In this document: positions 1 to 8,410 of the stretch, in pieces | Numbering within the stretch: the stretch's first letter is position 1 | Layout of the letters: the number at the start of each line of letters is the position of its first letter | Assembly (NCBI GenBank): GCA_025464025.1 | Contig: JAODBP010000015.1 | Span: 1 to 32,631, forward strand | DNA: 32,631 nucleotides | Origin: Actinomycetes bacterium | GTDB lineage: Bacteria; Actinomycetota; Acidimicrobiia; Acidimicrobiales; CADCSY01 | Reading direction: 5' to 3' | The notes under the pieces: model-generated | What the model saw: only the letters and a program-made list of their open reading frames with translations | Told to the model about the DNA's origin: nothing | The model's database searches: none | Translations under genes and position numbers: made by a program

Positions 1-2
1 CG

Positions 3-257
3 CTGTCCGAGCTCGAAGCGCGCCTTCCCCGCCCGGAGCACGACGCCCCGTACCTCGAGGTCGAGCTCGCCCAGCTGCCCGAGATCGCCGAGCCGAAGGT
101 CAAGCCCAAGCGGTTGTCCACGGGACATGCACCGCTCGAGATCGCGCGCACCGGATCCGCCTGGCGGATCAGCTGCACCGGTTGCGGCGAAGCATCACCG
201 CTCGTCCAGTTCCGGTGGCAGGCCCTCGAGGAGAGCGTCGTGTGCCGCTGCGAATGA
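3..257 (+). CDS. C-terminal part of an unknown protein with a zinc-ribbon-like tail (5' end outside window)
   Basis: An open frame runs in from the left edge and stops at TGA 255-257, giving 84 visible residues. The visible part starts acidic and proline-rich, then has a short basic stretch (KVKPKRL). It ends with ISCTGCGE followed about 20 residues later by CRCE at the very C-terminus. That C-x2-C ... C-x-C arrangement could bind zinc, but no family is recognised. Codon use (G/C in third position) matches the neighbouring genes, so the frame is probably real. It converges on the RecQ-type gene with only 48 bases between the two stop codons. The start and most of the protein are not in the window. 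Confidence 0.6.
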   Translation: MSELEARLPRPEHDAPYLEVELAQLPEIAEPKVKPKRLSTGHAPLEIARTGSAWRISCTGCGEASPLVQFRWQALEESVVCRCE

Positions 258-305
258 CGACCCGCCGGTCGACGACCGGGTCAAACGACGTGCCCGGAGA
301 AACCA

Positions 306-2363
<2,058 letters not shown>

Positions 2364-2369
2364 GGACAG

Positions 2370-2391
2370 ACCCTACGGACGGGGTGCGACA
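2370..2391 (-). promoter_or_regulatory. PafBC/RecA-NDp-like promoter of the RecQ-type gene
   Basis: On the minus strand TGTCGCAC (preceded by T, giving TTGTCGCAC) is followed by exactly 8 bases and TAGGGT. The mycobacterial/Streptomyces DNA-damage promoter is TTGTCRGTG-N8-TANNNT, so the TTGTCR part, the spacing and the -10 box fit while GTG is CAC here. The -10 box ends 6 bases before ATG 2363, so transcription would start at or next to the start codon. Confidence 0.6.
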
Positions 2392-2409
2392 ACCTTGGCC
2401 TTCTCGGCG

Positions 2410-2580
2410 TCAGACCTTGCGGCGCTTGAACGACTTCCCGGACTTGGCGCCCGGGAGGTGGGTGGCGCTGCCACGGTCGGCCGTGGTGGCGACGTCGGCC
2501 GCCTTGCCGGCGGCCTTCTTGGCCGCGAGCAGCTGCTCCATGCGGCGGCGGTTCTCGTCCTGGGGGGTGGGTTCGGTCAT
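2410..2580 (-). CDS. Small basic hypothetical protein, DUF5302-like
   Basis: 56 residues, ATG at 2580, with an excellent Shine-Dalgarno AGGAGG 6 bases upstream, which fixes the start. It begins with an acidic/polar stretch (MTEPTPQDENRRR), continues as an alanine/lysine helix (LLAAKKAAGKAA) and ends in a very basic tail (SGKSFKRRKV). The layout of a short charged helix, an H-x-P-G stretch and a terminal F-K/R-R-K motif resembles the small actinobacterial DUF5302 proteins, whose function is unknown. A possible -10 box TACCGT lies upstream, around 2610. It stands alone between two helicase genes on the same strand as the RecQ gene. The basic tail might contact nucleic acid, but that is only a guess. 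The coding call is good, the family call tentative. Confidence 0.7.
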   Translation of the reverse strand: MTEPTPQDENRRRMEQLLAAKKAAGKAADVATTADRGSATHLPGAKSGKSFKRRKV

Positions 2581-2705
2581 GGGGATCCTCCTGCGTGCTG
2601 CGTCAACGGTACGGGGCGCGGACGGCGTCACAGGAGCATCCGGCCATCCAACCCAGCCCGAGCCCGCCCCGCCAGCGAATTCCCACCGCTGCGAGCGGAT
2701 CTCGC

Positions 2706-2727
2706 TGTCACTCGGCGCCTCTAGGGT
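2706..2727 (+). promoter_or_regulatory. PafBC/RecA-NDp-like promoter of the UvrD-like helicase gene
   Basis: TGTCACTC at 2706-2713, exactly 8 bases, then TAGGGT at 2722-2727, followed by 9 bases and ATG 2737. Same bipartite layout as the element before the RecQ-type gene, on the opposite strand. The predicted leader is only 2-3 bases, so translation is probably leaderless. Confidence 0.55.
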
Positions 2728-2736
2728 CGACGCCAG

Positions 2737-5499
2737 ATGTCCGGACCCCCCGAGCTCGGCCGCGGCGTCGTGGTCAACCACGGCGACCCGGTGCCCGCCG
2801 CCTGGGCCGGCGCGCTCGTCGTCGAGGTCGACAGCGAGGACCCGGCCCCCGCCGTCCTCGCCCTCCACCAGGCCTGGGCCACCCGCACGCCGGTCGTGGT
2901 GGACCTGCGGGTGGAGGCCGACCGGTTCCGCGCCCCCGAGTCCTTCGCCGTCGAGCCGTGGCGCCTCGGCCCCCGCTTCGAGCTGTGGCTCGACCGCCTC
3001 CACTTCCTCGTGTGGGCCAACACCTACGACGCCCGGGGCGGCATCGAACCGGTGTGGTGGTGGGCCCGCAAGGCCGCCCGCCTCGGCGCCTCGCTGTCCG
3101 AGGTGGCCGACATCACGCTGCCCGACGGCACGCCGGCCTGGGTCGACGGTGGGCCGCGCGGCTGGGTCGACCTCGCCGGTGAGGTCGTGCACCGGGAGAC
3201 GGTCGAGTCCGGCTTCCTCCGGGTCGAGCCGGCACCGGTCGCGGTGACCGCCGCCCTCGCCCCCGACCAGCTCGCCGCCGTGGCCCACGACGACGGCCCG
3301 GCCCGCATCGTGGCCCCGGCCGGCTCGGGGAAGACGCGCGTGCTCACCGAGCGCCTGCGCCACCTCCTCGTCGACAAGGGCTACGAGCGCGACACCGTCC
3401 TCGCCGTCGCCTACAACAAGCGGGCCCAGGTCGAGCTCGAGCAGCGCACGACCGACTTCCGGCCCCGGGTCAGCACGCTCAACGCCCTCGGCCACCGCCT
3501 CCTCGGTGGGCCCCGGGTCCTCGAGGAGCGCGAGGTCCGCCGCATCGTCGAGGATCTCGTGCCGTCGAAGCAGCGCCGGGTCAACACCGACCCGCTGGCC
3601 CCGTACCTCGAGGGCCTCACCGCCATCCGCCTCGGCCTGCGCGACCCCGAGGAGGTCGAGGCCGAGCGCGACGACGTGCCCGGCCTGGCCGCCGCCTTCG
3701 GCCCCTACCGGGAGGCCCTGGGCCGGTCCCGGGCCGTCGACTTCGACGAGCAGGTCTACGGCGCCGTCGAGCTGCTGCTGGCCGACGGCGAGCTGCGGCG
3801 CCAGGTGCAACCCGGGCACCGCCACCTCCTCGTCGACGAGCTCCAGGACCTCACGCCGGCCCACGTCCTGCTCCTCCGGCTGCTGTCGTCGCCGGCGCTC
3901 GACGTGTTCGGGGTGGGGGATGACGACCAGACGATCTACTCCCACGCCGGAGCCGATCCGGCCTTCCTCATCGACTACGCCGAGCTGTTCCCGGGCGCCG
4001 AGTCGCACCCGCTCGAGGTGAACTACCGCTGCCCGGTCGCCGTGGTCGACGCCGCCCGCCACCTGCTCTCCTACAACCGGCGGCGGGTGCCCAAGGAGAT
4101 CCGCTCCGGGCCCGACGCCGACCCGGCCGCCGACGCCCTCGTGGTCCGCCAGCACCGGTCCGAGGCCGGTGCCACCGAGCTGGTCGAGGTGGTGCGGGGC
4201 TGGCTCGACGACGGCGTCGCCCCGTCGAGCATCGCGGTGCTCACCCGGGTCAACTCGCTCCTCCTCGCACCCCACGTCGCCCTCAGCCAGGCTGGTATCC
4301 CCCTCAGCTCGACGCTGTCGCCCGACGTGCTCGAGCGCACGGGCGTGCGGGCCGCCCTCGCCTACCTTCGCCTCGGCGCGTCGCCCGACCGGCTGCGCCC
4401 CGAGGACCTCGCCGAGGTGCTGCGCCGGCCCAGCCGGGGCTTCCCGAACTGGATCAGCAAGTGGTTCAGCCGCACGATGTCGATCGACGAGCTGCGCACG
4501 ATCAGCGACCGGCTCGACGACGCCAAGGTCGCGGCCAAGGTCCTCGGCCTGGCCGCCGACCTCGACGCCGTGGCCCGGGCCGTGGCCAGCAAGACCACCC
4601 GCCAGTCGCTCCAGGTCGTGGCCGACGAGGTCGGGCTGGGTGGCGCCATGTCGCTGCTCGACAGCTCGAAGGGCGGGCAGACGGCGTCCCAGCTCGACGA
4701 CCTCGACGCCCTGATCCAGGTGGCCGACCTCCACCCCGAGCCGGCCACGTTCGAGCACTGGCTCCGAGGCGTCCTCCAGCGGGAGACGTCGCCCGACGGC
4801 GTCACGCTCTCGACCGTCCACCGGGTCAAGGGCATGGAGTGGGACCGGGTCGCCGTCTACGGCGTGACCGACGGCGTGCTCCCCCACCGCCTGGCCGAGG
4901 ACGAGGAGGAGGAGCGGCGCGTCCTGCACGTGGCCATCACCCGGGGCCGCCACCGCGTGGCCGTGCTGGCCGACGCCGGGCGGCCCTCGCCCTTCCTCGG
5001 TGAGCTCGACGGCACCGCGCCCCGCCGGGAGGCCAAGCCGGTCGTCCGCAACGCGCCGGCCTCGAAGCCGGCATCCTCCAAGCAGGCCCAGCTCGAGGCC
5101 CGGGTCGGTGTCACCGTCGAGGCCAACGGCCGGTTCACCGGCGAGATCGTCGAGGTCGACGACGATGGCGTGCGCCTCCAGCTCACCACCGGCGGGAAGC
5201 TCGCCGTGCGCTTCGGCGAGACGGTCACGATCAAGGGCCGGGCCGCCACGCTGGTGGCCGCCCCCGACCTGCCGCCCGAGGTCGCCGCCGCCGAGGAGGC
5301 GCTCCGGGCCTGGCGGCTCGAGCGGTGCCGGGCCGACAAGGTGTCGGCGTTCATCGTGGCGTCGAACGCCGTGCTGCGGGCCATCGCCACGGCCCGGCCC
5401 ACCTCGATCGTCGAGCTGTCGCGCGTCGACGGCATCGGGCCGACCAAGCTCGACCTCTACGGCGACGAGATCCTCGCCGTCCTCGACGCGCTCGACTGA
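2737..5499 (+). CDS. UvrD/Rep-family (SF1) DNA helicase with N-terminal extension and C-terminal HRDC domain (UvrD2-like)
   Basis: 920 residues. SF1A helicase motifs appear in order: Walker A APAGSGKT (193-200), Walker B DELQD (367-371), motif III GVGDDDQTIYSHAGAD (about 393-408), and the helicase 2B-end motifs VHRVKGMEWD and HVAITRGRHR near residues 690-735. Residues about 785-840 form a small beta-rich segment, and the last 70 residues (LRAWRLERCRADKVSAF to ILAVLDALD) are an HRDC domain with a helix-hairpin GIGPTKL. An HRDC tail on a UvrD helicase is the hallmark of actinobacterial UvrD2, a 3'-5' DNA translocase involved in genome maintenance. The first ~180 residues, with a W-rich patch (VWWWARK) around residues 105-111, are not part of the standard helicase and I do not recognise them. 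Start ATG 2737 is supported by the leaderless-type promoter directly before it. Confidence 0.92.
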   Translation: MSGPPELGRGVVVNHGDPVPAAWAGALVVEVDSEDPAPAVLALHQAWATRTPVVVDLRVEADRFRAPESFAVEPWRLGPRFELWLDRLHFLVWANTYDARGGIEPVWWWARKAARLGASLSEVADITLPDGTPAWVDGGPRGWVDLAGEVVHRETVESGFLRVEPAPVAVTAALAPDQLAAVAHDDGPARIVAPAGSGKTRVLTERLRHLLVDKGYERDTVLAVAYNKRAQVELEQRTTDFRPRVSTLNALGHRLLGGPRVLEEREVRRIVEDLVPSKQRRVNTDPLAPYLEGLTAIRLGLRDPEEVEAERDDVPGLAAAFGPYREALGRSRAVDFDEQVYGAVELLLADGELRRQVQPGHRHLLVDELQDLTPAHVLLLRLLSSPALDVFGVGDDDQTIYSHAGADPAFLIDYAELFPGAESHPLEVNYRCPVAVVDAARHLLSYNRRRVPKEIRSGPDADPAADALVVRQHRSEAGATELVEVVRGWLDDGVAPSSIAVLTRVNSLLLAPHVALSQAGIPLSSTLSPDVLERTGVRAALAYLRLGASPDRLRPEDLAEVLRRPSRGFPNWISKWFSRTMSIDELRTISDRLDDAKVAAKVLGLAADLDAVARAVASKTTRQSLQVVADEVGLGGAMSLLDSSKGGQTASQLDDLDALIQVADLHPEPATFEHWLRGVLQRETSPDGVTLSTVHRVKGMEWDRVAVYGVTDGVLPHRLAEDEEEERRVLHVAITRGRHRVAVLADAGRPSPFLGELDGTAPRREAKPVVRNAPASKPASSKQAQLEARVGVTVEANGRFTGEIVEVDDDGVRLQLTTGGKLAVRFGETVTIKGRAATLVAAPDLPPEVAAAEEALRAWRLERCRADKVSAFIVASNAVLRAIATARPTSIVELSRVDGIGPTKLDLYGDEILAVLDALD

Positions 5500-5609
5500 C
5501 CTCCACCTCGTTCGCCGAGGGCTGCCGGCATCACCCCAAGTACGAAAGCAGCCAACGACCGGGCGATCCCGTATGTCGCACGTCTCGCGGCGCCGAGGCC
5601 CGGGACCGT

Positions 5610-5650
5610 TGTGGGCAGTCGCGCTCCTCAGGTGCGCACAACTGCCCACA
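5610..5650. repeat. Inverted repeat / hairpin 1 in the UvrD-like 3' intergenic region
   Basis: TGTGGGCAGT (5610-5619) and its exact complement ACTGCCCACA (5641-5650) frame a 21-base loop that itself contains GCGC (5621-5624) pairing with GCGC (5634-5637) and CCT pairing with AGG. It lies 110 bases after the UvrD-like stop. There is no U-run, so it is not a classical intrinsic terminator. Confidence 0.6.
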
Positions 5651-5665
5651 TCTCTCACCCGCCAT

Positions 5666-5718
5666 CAGCGTTGTGTGCACTTCACCTCGACATGCGAGGT
5701 CAACTGCACACAACGCTG
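5666..5718. repeat. 53-base near-perfect palindrome / hairpin 2
   Basis: Arms CAGCGTTGTGTGCA (5666-5679) and TGCACACAACGCTG (5705-5718) are exact complements. Inside them TT pairs with AA, and ACCTCG (5684-5689) pairs with CGAGGT (5695-5700), leaving a 5-base loop ACATG. In total 22 of 24 positions pair, with two C:C mismatches placed symmetrically. Such a stem would be very stable in RNA and could extrude in DNA. It shares GTTGTG/CACAAC and GCA-type blocks with the neighbouring hairpin 1. It could be a REP-like palindromic element or a site for a dimeric protein. There is no T-run. Confidence 0.7.
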
Positions 5719-5853
5719 GACCCGCTGGCCGCACCGACGGGCCCGCCGCCGCCCCCTTGGTCGCGTCCTTTGCCCTTCCACCCTGGCGAGAACGCCCGAT
5801 CTCGCGGGCCCGCCGCCCTGTACTTCGGTGGTCGGCCGAACCACCATGCCGTC

Positions 5854-6171
5854 GTGGCCACGCTGCTCGACGCGACCGACGCTCGGCTGACGACGATCGT
5901 CGACGCCCTCGCCGACCAGCCCGGCGACAGCTGGGCACGGCGCCTCGTCGTCGCCATCGGGGCCTGGTACGTCCGGCACCCGGCGATCACGCTCGTGCTC
6001 CTCGCCTTGACCGCGGCCATCCCCGTCATCGGTGGCGTCATCGGCTTGGTCGTCGGAGTTGCCCGCGCCGATGTCGGGATCGTCGGGCAGGCCGTCGTCG
6101 TCATCCTGGAAGCGGTGGTCACCTACCTCACCTGGCGGGTCCCCGTGCTCCTCATCCGGCGCATCGACTGA
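5854..6171 (+). CDS. Small two-segment membrane protein, unknown function
   Basis: About 105 residues if translated from GTG 5854, the first start where coding-type composition sets in. The frame stays open upstream (ATG 5692 and GTG 5611 in frame), but those starts lie inside the hairpins, so I reject them. A soluble, acidic N-terminal part (LDATDARLTTIVDALAD) is followed by two hydrophobic stretches, about residues 44-69 (ITLVLLALTAAIPVIGGVIG) and 74-100, ending with IRRID. There is no signal peptide and no known motif. It is convergent with the AlkB-like gene, with 3 bases between their stops. The start codon is uncertain because no clear Shine-Dalgarno site is visible. Confidence 0.55.
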   Translation: MATLLDATDARLTTIVDALADQPGDSWARRLVVAIGAWYVRHPAITLVLLALTAAIPVIGGVIGLVVGVARADVGIVGQAVVVILEAVVTYLTWRVPVLLIRRID

Positions 6172-6174
6172 GGC

Positions 6175-6792
6175 CTACGAGTACCGCAGCGGCTTGCTGT
6201 AGGAGCCGCCGAGCTCTTGGCGGCCCCGCTTCGAGGTCCACCGCCACTGGGCGCTCATCCGGCCGCCGACCGGCTGGCGGATCTGGGCCACCGAGTGCTC
6301 CCACCCGACCTGGGTGGCGCCGCCCATGACGAACAGGTCGCCGGAGGCGGGCGACAGGTCGATGACCGCTCCCTTGTCGGGCGCCGAGTGGTCGTACTTC
6401 GACGACCGGGGCCGCAGCAGCCACGGCCGCTGGGCGCCGAGGGTGAGGATCCCGATGACGGTCTCGTCGAGCCACTTCATGTCGCGGTCCCGGTGGAAGG
6501 CCTGGCCGTGCTGGCCGTGCTGGTACCAGTTCAGGGCGAACCCGTCGAACGTCACCTTGTAGCGGTGCTGGAGCTCGCGCTGGACGTCGAGCAGGCGGGG
6601 CGGGGCGTTGCCGACGCGGAACATCGTCGTGAGCCGGGGCTCGTCGCGCCAGTGGTCGTACCGGAACACCCGGGTCTGCTGCCAGATGTCGGCCTCGGCC
6701 AGCTCGGCGTAGAGCTCGTCGGCATCGGGCATCCAACCCCGGGCCACCTCGACCCACGAGCGCTCGTCGAGCTCGATCCGCTCCCAATCCAC
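6175..6792 (-). CDS. AlkB-like 2-oxoglutarate/Fe(II)-dependent dioxygenase
   Basis: 205 residues from GTG 6792. The last base of the upstream MFS gene's TAG is the first base of this GTG, so the two genes are translationally coupled. The dioxygenase core is visible: FALNWYQHGQHGQAFHRDRD (86-104) with the N-x-Y substrate motif and the first iron ligands H100 and D102, the third ligand H166 in WEHSV, and the 2-oxoglutarate arginine in GGRMSAQWRW (R178; R184 is the usual second Arg). AlkB enzymes remove methyl or etheno groups from damaged bases in DNA or RNA. Length and motif spacing agree with the shorter bacterial/ALKBH2-like group. Coupling to an exporter could mean a joint response to alkylating compounds, but this is inference. 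Confidence 0.88.
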   Translation of the reverse strand: MDWERIELDERSWVEVARGWMPDADELYAELAEADIWQQTRVFRYDHWRDEPRLTTMFRVGNAPPRLLDVQRELQHRYKVTFDGFALNWYQHGQHGQAFHRDRDMKWLDETVIGILTLGAQRPWLLRPRSSKYDHSAPDKGAVIDLSPASGDLFVMGGATQVGWEHSVAQIRQPVGGRMSAQWRWTSKRGRQELGGSYSKPLRYS

Positions 6793-8072
6793 TAGAGCGC
6801 CTCCACCACCAGGAGCCCGGCCTCCTCGTCGGGGATGTCGGACCGCTGGAACAGCCGGCCCCGCTCGCCCCACACCACGATCGCGAACCCGAGGACGCCG
6901 TAGCCGAGGAACCCCATGGCAAGCGGCTGCATCGTCCCGTCGAAGGCGCCGTCGACGAACGAGCCGAGCACGGCGCCGCCGGCGATGAGGGCGGCGCCCA
7001 TGAGCGACGCGGCCGTTCCGGCGACCGCCGCCATCGGCGCCATGGCGATGCTCGTGCAGTTCGGGATGAGCAGGGCGTGGCACGCCACCAGCGTCACGAG
7101 GATCAGGAGGAACGCGGCGAGTGGAGGCCGGCCGTCGGTGGCCGCGCCCACGACGACGAACATCGCCGCCGCGCCGAGGTAGACGAACAGCACGGCATGG
7201 ACGACCCGGCGGGCCGTGAACCGGTGCACGATGCGGGCGTTGGTGAGCATGGCGATGCCGATGACCGCGCCCATGGCGCCGAAGATGATCGGGAAGCGGT
7301 CCTCCTGGTCGAACGTCTCGGAGATGATCGACTCGGCGCTGCCGATCCAGCTCATGAAGGCGCCGTACAGGGCGGTCTGGGCGAGCGTGTAGGCGAGGGC
7401 CTGGCGGTCGGACACCACCATGCGGGCCGCGCTGGCCAGCCGACCGAAGCGCAGCTCGAGCCGGTGCTCGGGGTGCAGCGTCTCGGGCAACCGGCGGGTC
7501 CACAGCGCCATGGCCACGGTGGCCGCCATGCACCCGACGAAGAGCCAGCGCCACGACGTCACCGACACCACGGCGGCGCCGAGCGACGGGGCGATGATGG
7601 GCACGAGGACGAACAGCGCCATCACCAGCGACATGGCCTTGGCCATGGCGTCGCCCTCGTAGGTGTCGCGGATGACGGCCTGGGTCACGACCCGCGGGCC
7701 GGCCGCGCCGAGGCCCCACACGAAGCGGGCCAGGAGCAGCAGGCCCAGCGACGGGGCGAGGGCGGCGGCCCCCGCGCCGAGGGCGTAGATGGCGAAGCCG
7801 GCGTACAGCGCCGGGCGGCGGCCGTACCGGTCAGACAACGGCCCGTAGATGAGCTGTCCGGTGGCCAGGCCCAGGAAGTACGTGGTGACCAGGCCGGCCA
7901 CCGCGGTCGAGCCGGCGGCCAGGCCCAGGTCGGCCCGGATGTGGTCGAAGGCCGGGAGCATGAGGTCGATCCCGAGGGCCGACAGGGCGCTGGCCAGCGC
8001 CAGCAGCGCCGTCAGCTCGAACCGCCCCGGTGTCCCCCTGCCCTCCATCCCCGGTGTCCCCCTGCCCGCCAT
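6792..8072 (-). CDS. MFS multidrug exporter, Bcr/CflA type
   Basis: 426 residues from ATG 8072, with about 12 hydrophobic segments. TM1 contains GIDLMLPAFDHIRADLG, the counterpart of the DMYLPALP signature of Bcr/CflA drug:H+ antiporters. Loop 2-3 carries motif A as GPLSDRYGRRPAL, and motif C-like glycine pairs occur in TM5. It is expected in the cytoplasmic membrane as a proton-driven exporter; the substrate cannot be told. Start: TAGTGT (8081-8086 on the minus strand) lies 8 bases before ATG 8072, favouring this ATG. A second in-frame ATG at 8048 arose with a 24-base tandem duplication, so either may be used. It is followed without a gap by the AlkB-like gene. Confidence 0.88.
   Translation of the reverse strand: MAGRGTPGMEGRGTPGRFELTALLALASALSALGIDLMLPAFDHIRADLGLAAGSTAVAGLVTTYFLGLATGQLIYGPLSDRYGRRPALYAGFAIYALGAGAAALAPSLGLLLLARFVWGLGAAGPRVVTQAVIRDTYEGDAMAKAMSLVMALFVLVPIIAPSLGAAVVSVTSWRWLFVGCMAATVAMALWTRRLPETLHPEHRLELRFGRLASAARMVVSDRQALAYTLAQTALYGAFMSWIGSAESIISETFDQEDRFPIIFGAMGAVIGIAMLTNARIVHRFTARRVVHAVLFVYLGAAAMFVVVGAATDGRPPLAAFLLILVTLVACHALLIPNCTSIAMAPMAAVAGTAASLMGAALIAGGAVLGSFVDGAFDGTMQPLAMGFLGYGVLGFAIVVWGERGRLFQRSDIPDEEAGLLVVEAL
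8025..8072 (-). repeat. 24-base tandem duplication covering the MFS start codon
   Basis: Units 8025-8048 and 8049-8072 are identical except at their 20th base (T8044 versus G8068). Read on the minus strand, each unit begins with ATG and encodes M-[A/E]-G-R-G-T-P-G, so the protein starts with an eight-residue repeat and has two equivalent start codons. Each unit also carries a purine-rich GGGCAGGGGG stretch, and the copy in the first unit could serve the second ATG. Confidence 0.85.
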
Positions 8073-8080
8073 CGGCTCGG

Positions 8081-8086
8081 ACACTA
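8081..8086 (-). promoter_or_regulatory. Probable -10 box of the MFS-AlkB operon
   Basis: TAGTGT on the minus strand fits TANNNT and lies 8 bases before ATG 8072, in the 23-base gap after the preceding gene. That would give a leaderless or nearly leaderless mRNA. No TGTCR half is found 8 bases upstream, unlike the DNA-damage-type promoters in this window. Confidence 0.4.
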
Positions 8087-8095
8087 CGGGAGGGC

Positions 8096-8410
8096 TCAGT
8101 CCTCGGGATCGCCCATGGCGAGGAGGCCGGCGCTGGCCGCCAGCGCGGTGGCGAGGCCGGCCGCCCGTTCGACGACGGCGGCGAGGTAGTGCTCGGCCAC
8201 CGCACCCTGCCCGGGCAGCGGCGGGTCGCCGAGCGAGCGGAGCACGGCGGTCGGGTCGTTCGACGGCCGGATCGGCTCGGGGTCGGGGAGGATCGGCACC
8301 GGGCGCCAGAGGTCGATGCCCTTGGGCTTCGGCCGCCGACCCCGGTTGCCCCCGCCGCCCTGCTTGCGGCGGCCCTGCCCCTGGTTCGGGTTCTGGTTCG
8401 GCGCGTTCAC
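8096..8410 (-). CDS. Small basic, proline-rich protein coupled to the SNF2-family helicase; function unknown
   Basis: 104 residues from GTG 8410. The start overlaps the helicase stop in a GTGA (8407-8410), so translation is coupled and the two proteins are probably made in fixed proportion. The first ~30 residues are low-complexity and basic (NQNPNQGQGRRKQGGGG, RGRRPKPKG), typical of flexible nucleic-acid contacts. The middle part is IDLWRPVPILPDPEPIRP, and the C-terminal half is an alanine-rich helical region (HYLAAVVERAAGLATALAAS). No family is recognised. The position suggests an accessory subunit of the helicase. Confidence 0.8.
   Translation of the reverse strand: MNAPNQNPNQGQGRRKQGGGGNRGRRPKPKGIDLWRPVPILPDPEPIRPSNDPTAVLRSLGDPPLPGQGAVAEHYLAAVVERAAGLATALAASAGLLAMGDPED

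Larger units (their letters stand above)
5500..5853. other. 354-base intergenic stretch carrying two strong hairpins
   Basis: No convincing gene is seen between the UvrD-like stop and the small membrane-protein gene. Overlapping short frames on both strands lack ribosome-binding sites and the G/C third-position pattern of real genes. What it does hold are two inverted repeats 15 bases apart, listed separately. Its base composition is less GC-biased than the flanking genes. Confidence 0.6.

Noticed and set aside
5574..5581. TGTCGCAC in the 5500-5853 intergenic region, possible sixth damage-type promoter
   Set aside because: The six bases after the 8-base spacer are GCGCCG, not TANNNT, and no start codon with coding sequence follows.
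2410..5658. 1082-codon open frame on the - strand opposite the UvrD-like helicase
   Set aside because: Only its last 56 codons are a real gene with its own AGGAGG site; the rest is the mirror of the UvrD-like gene in GC-rich DNA.
5611..5853. Longer N-terminus for the small membrane protein (from GTG 5611 or ATG 5692)
   Set aside because: Those starts lie within the hairpins, and the added sequence is low-complexity and lacks the codon bias seen after 5854.
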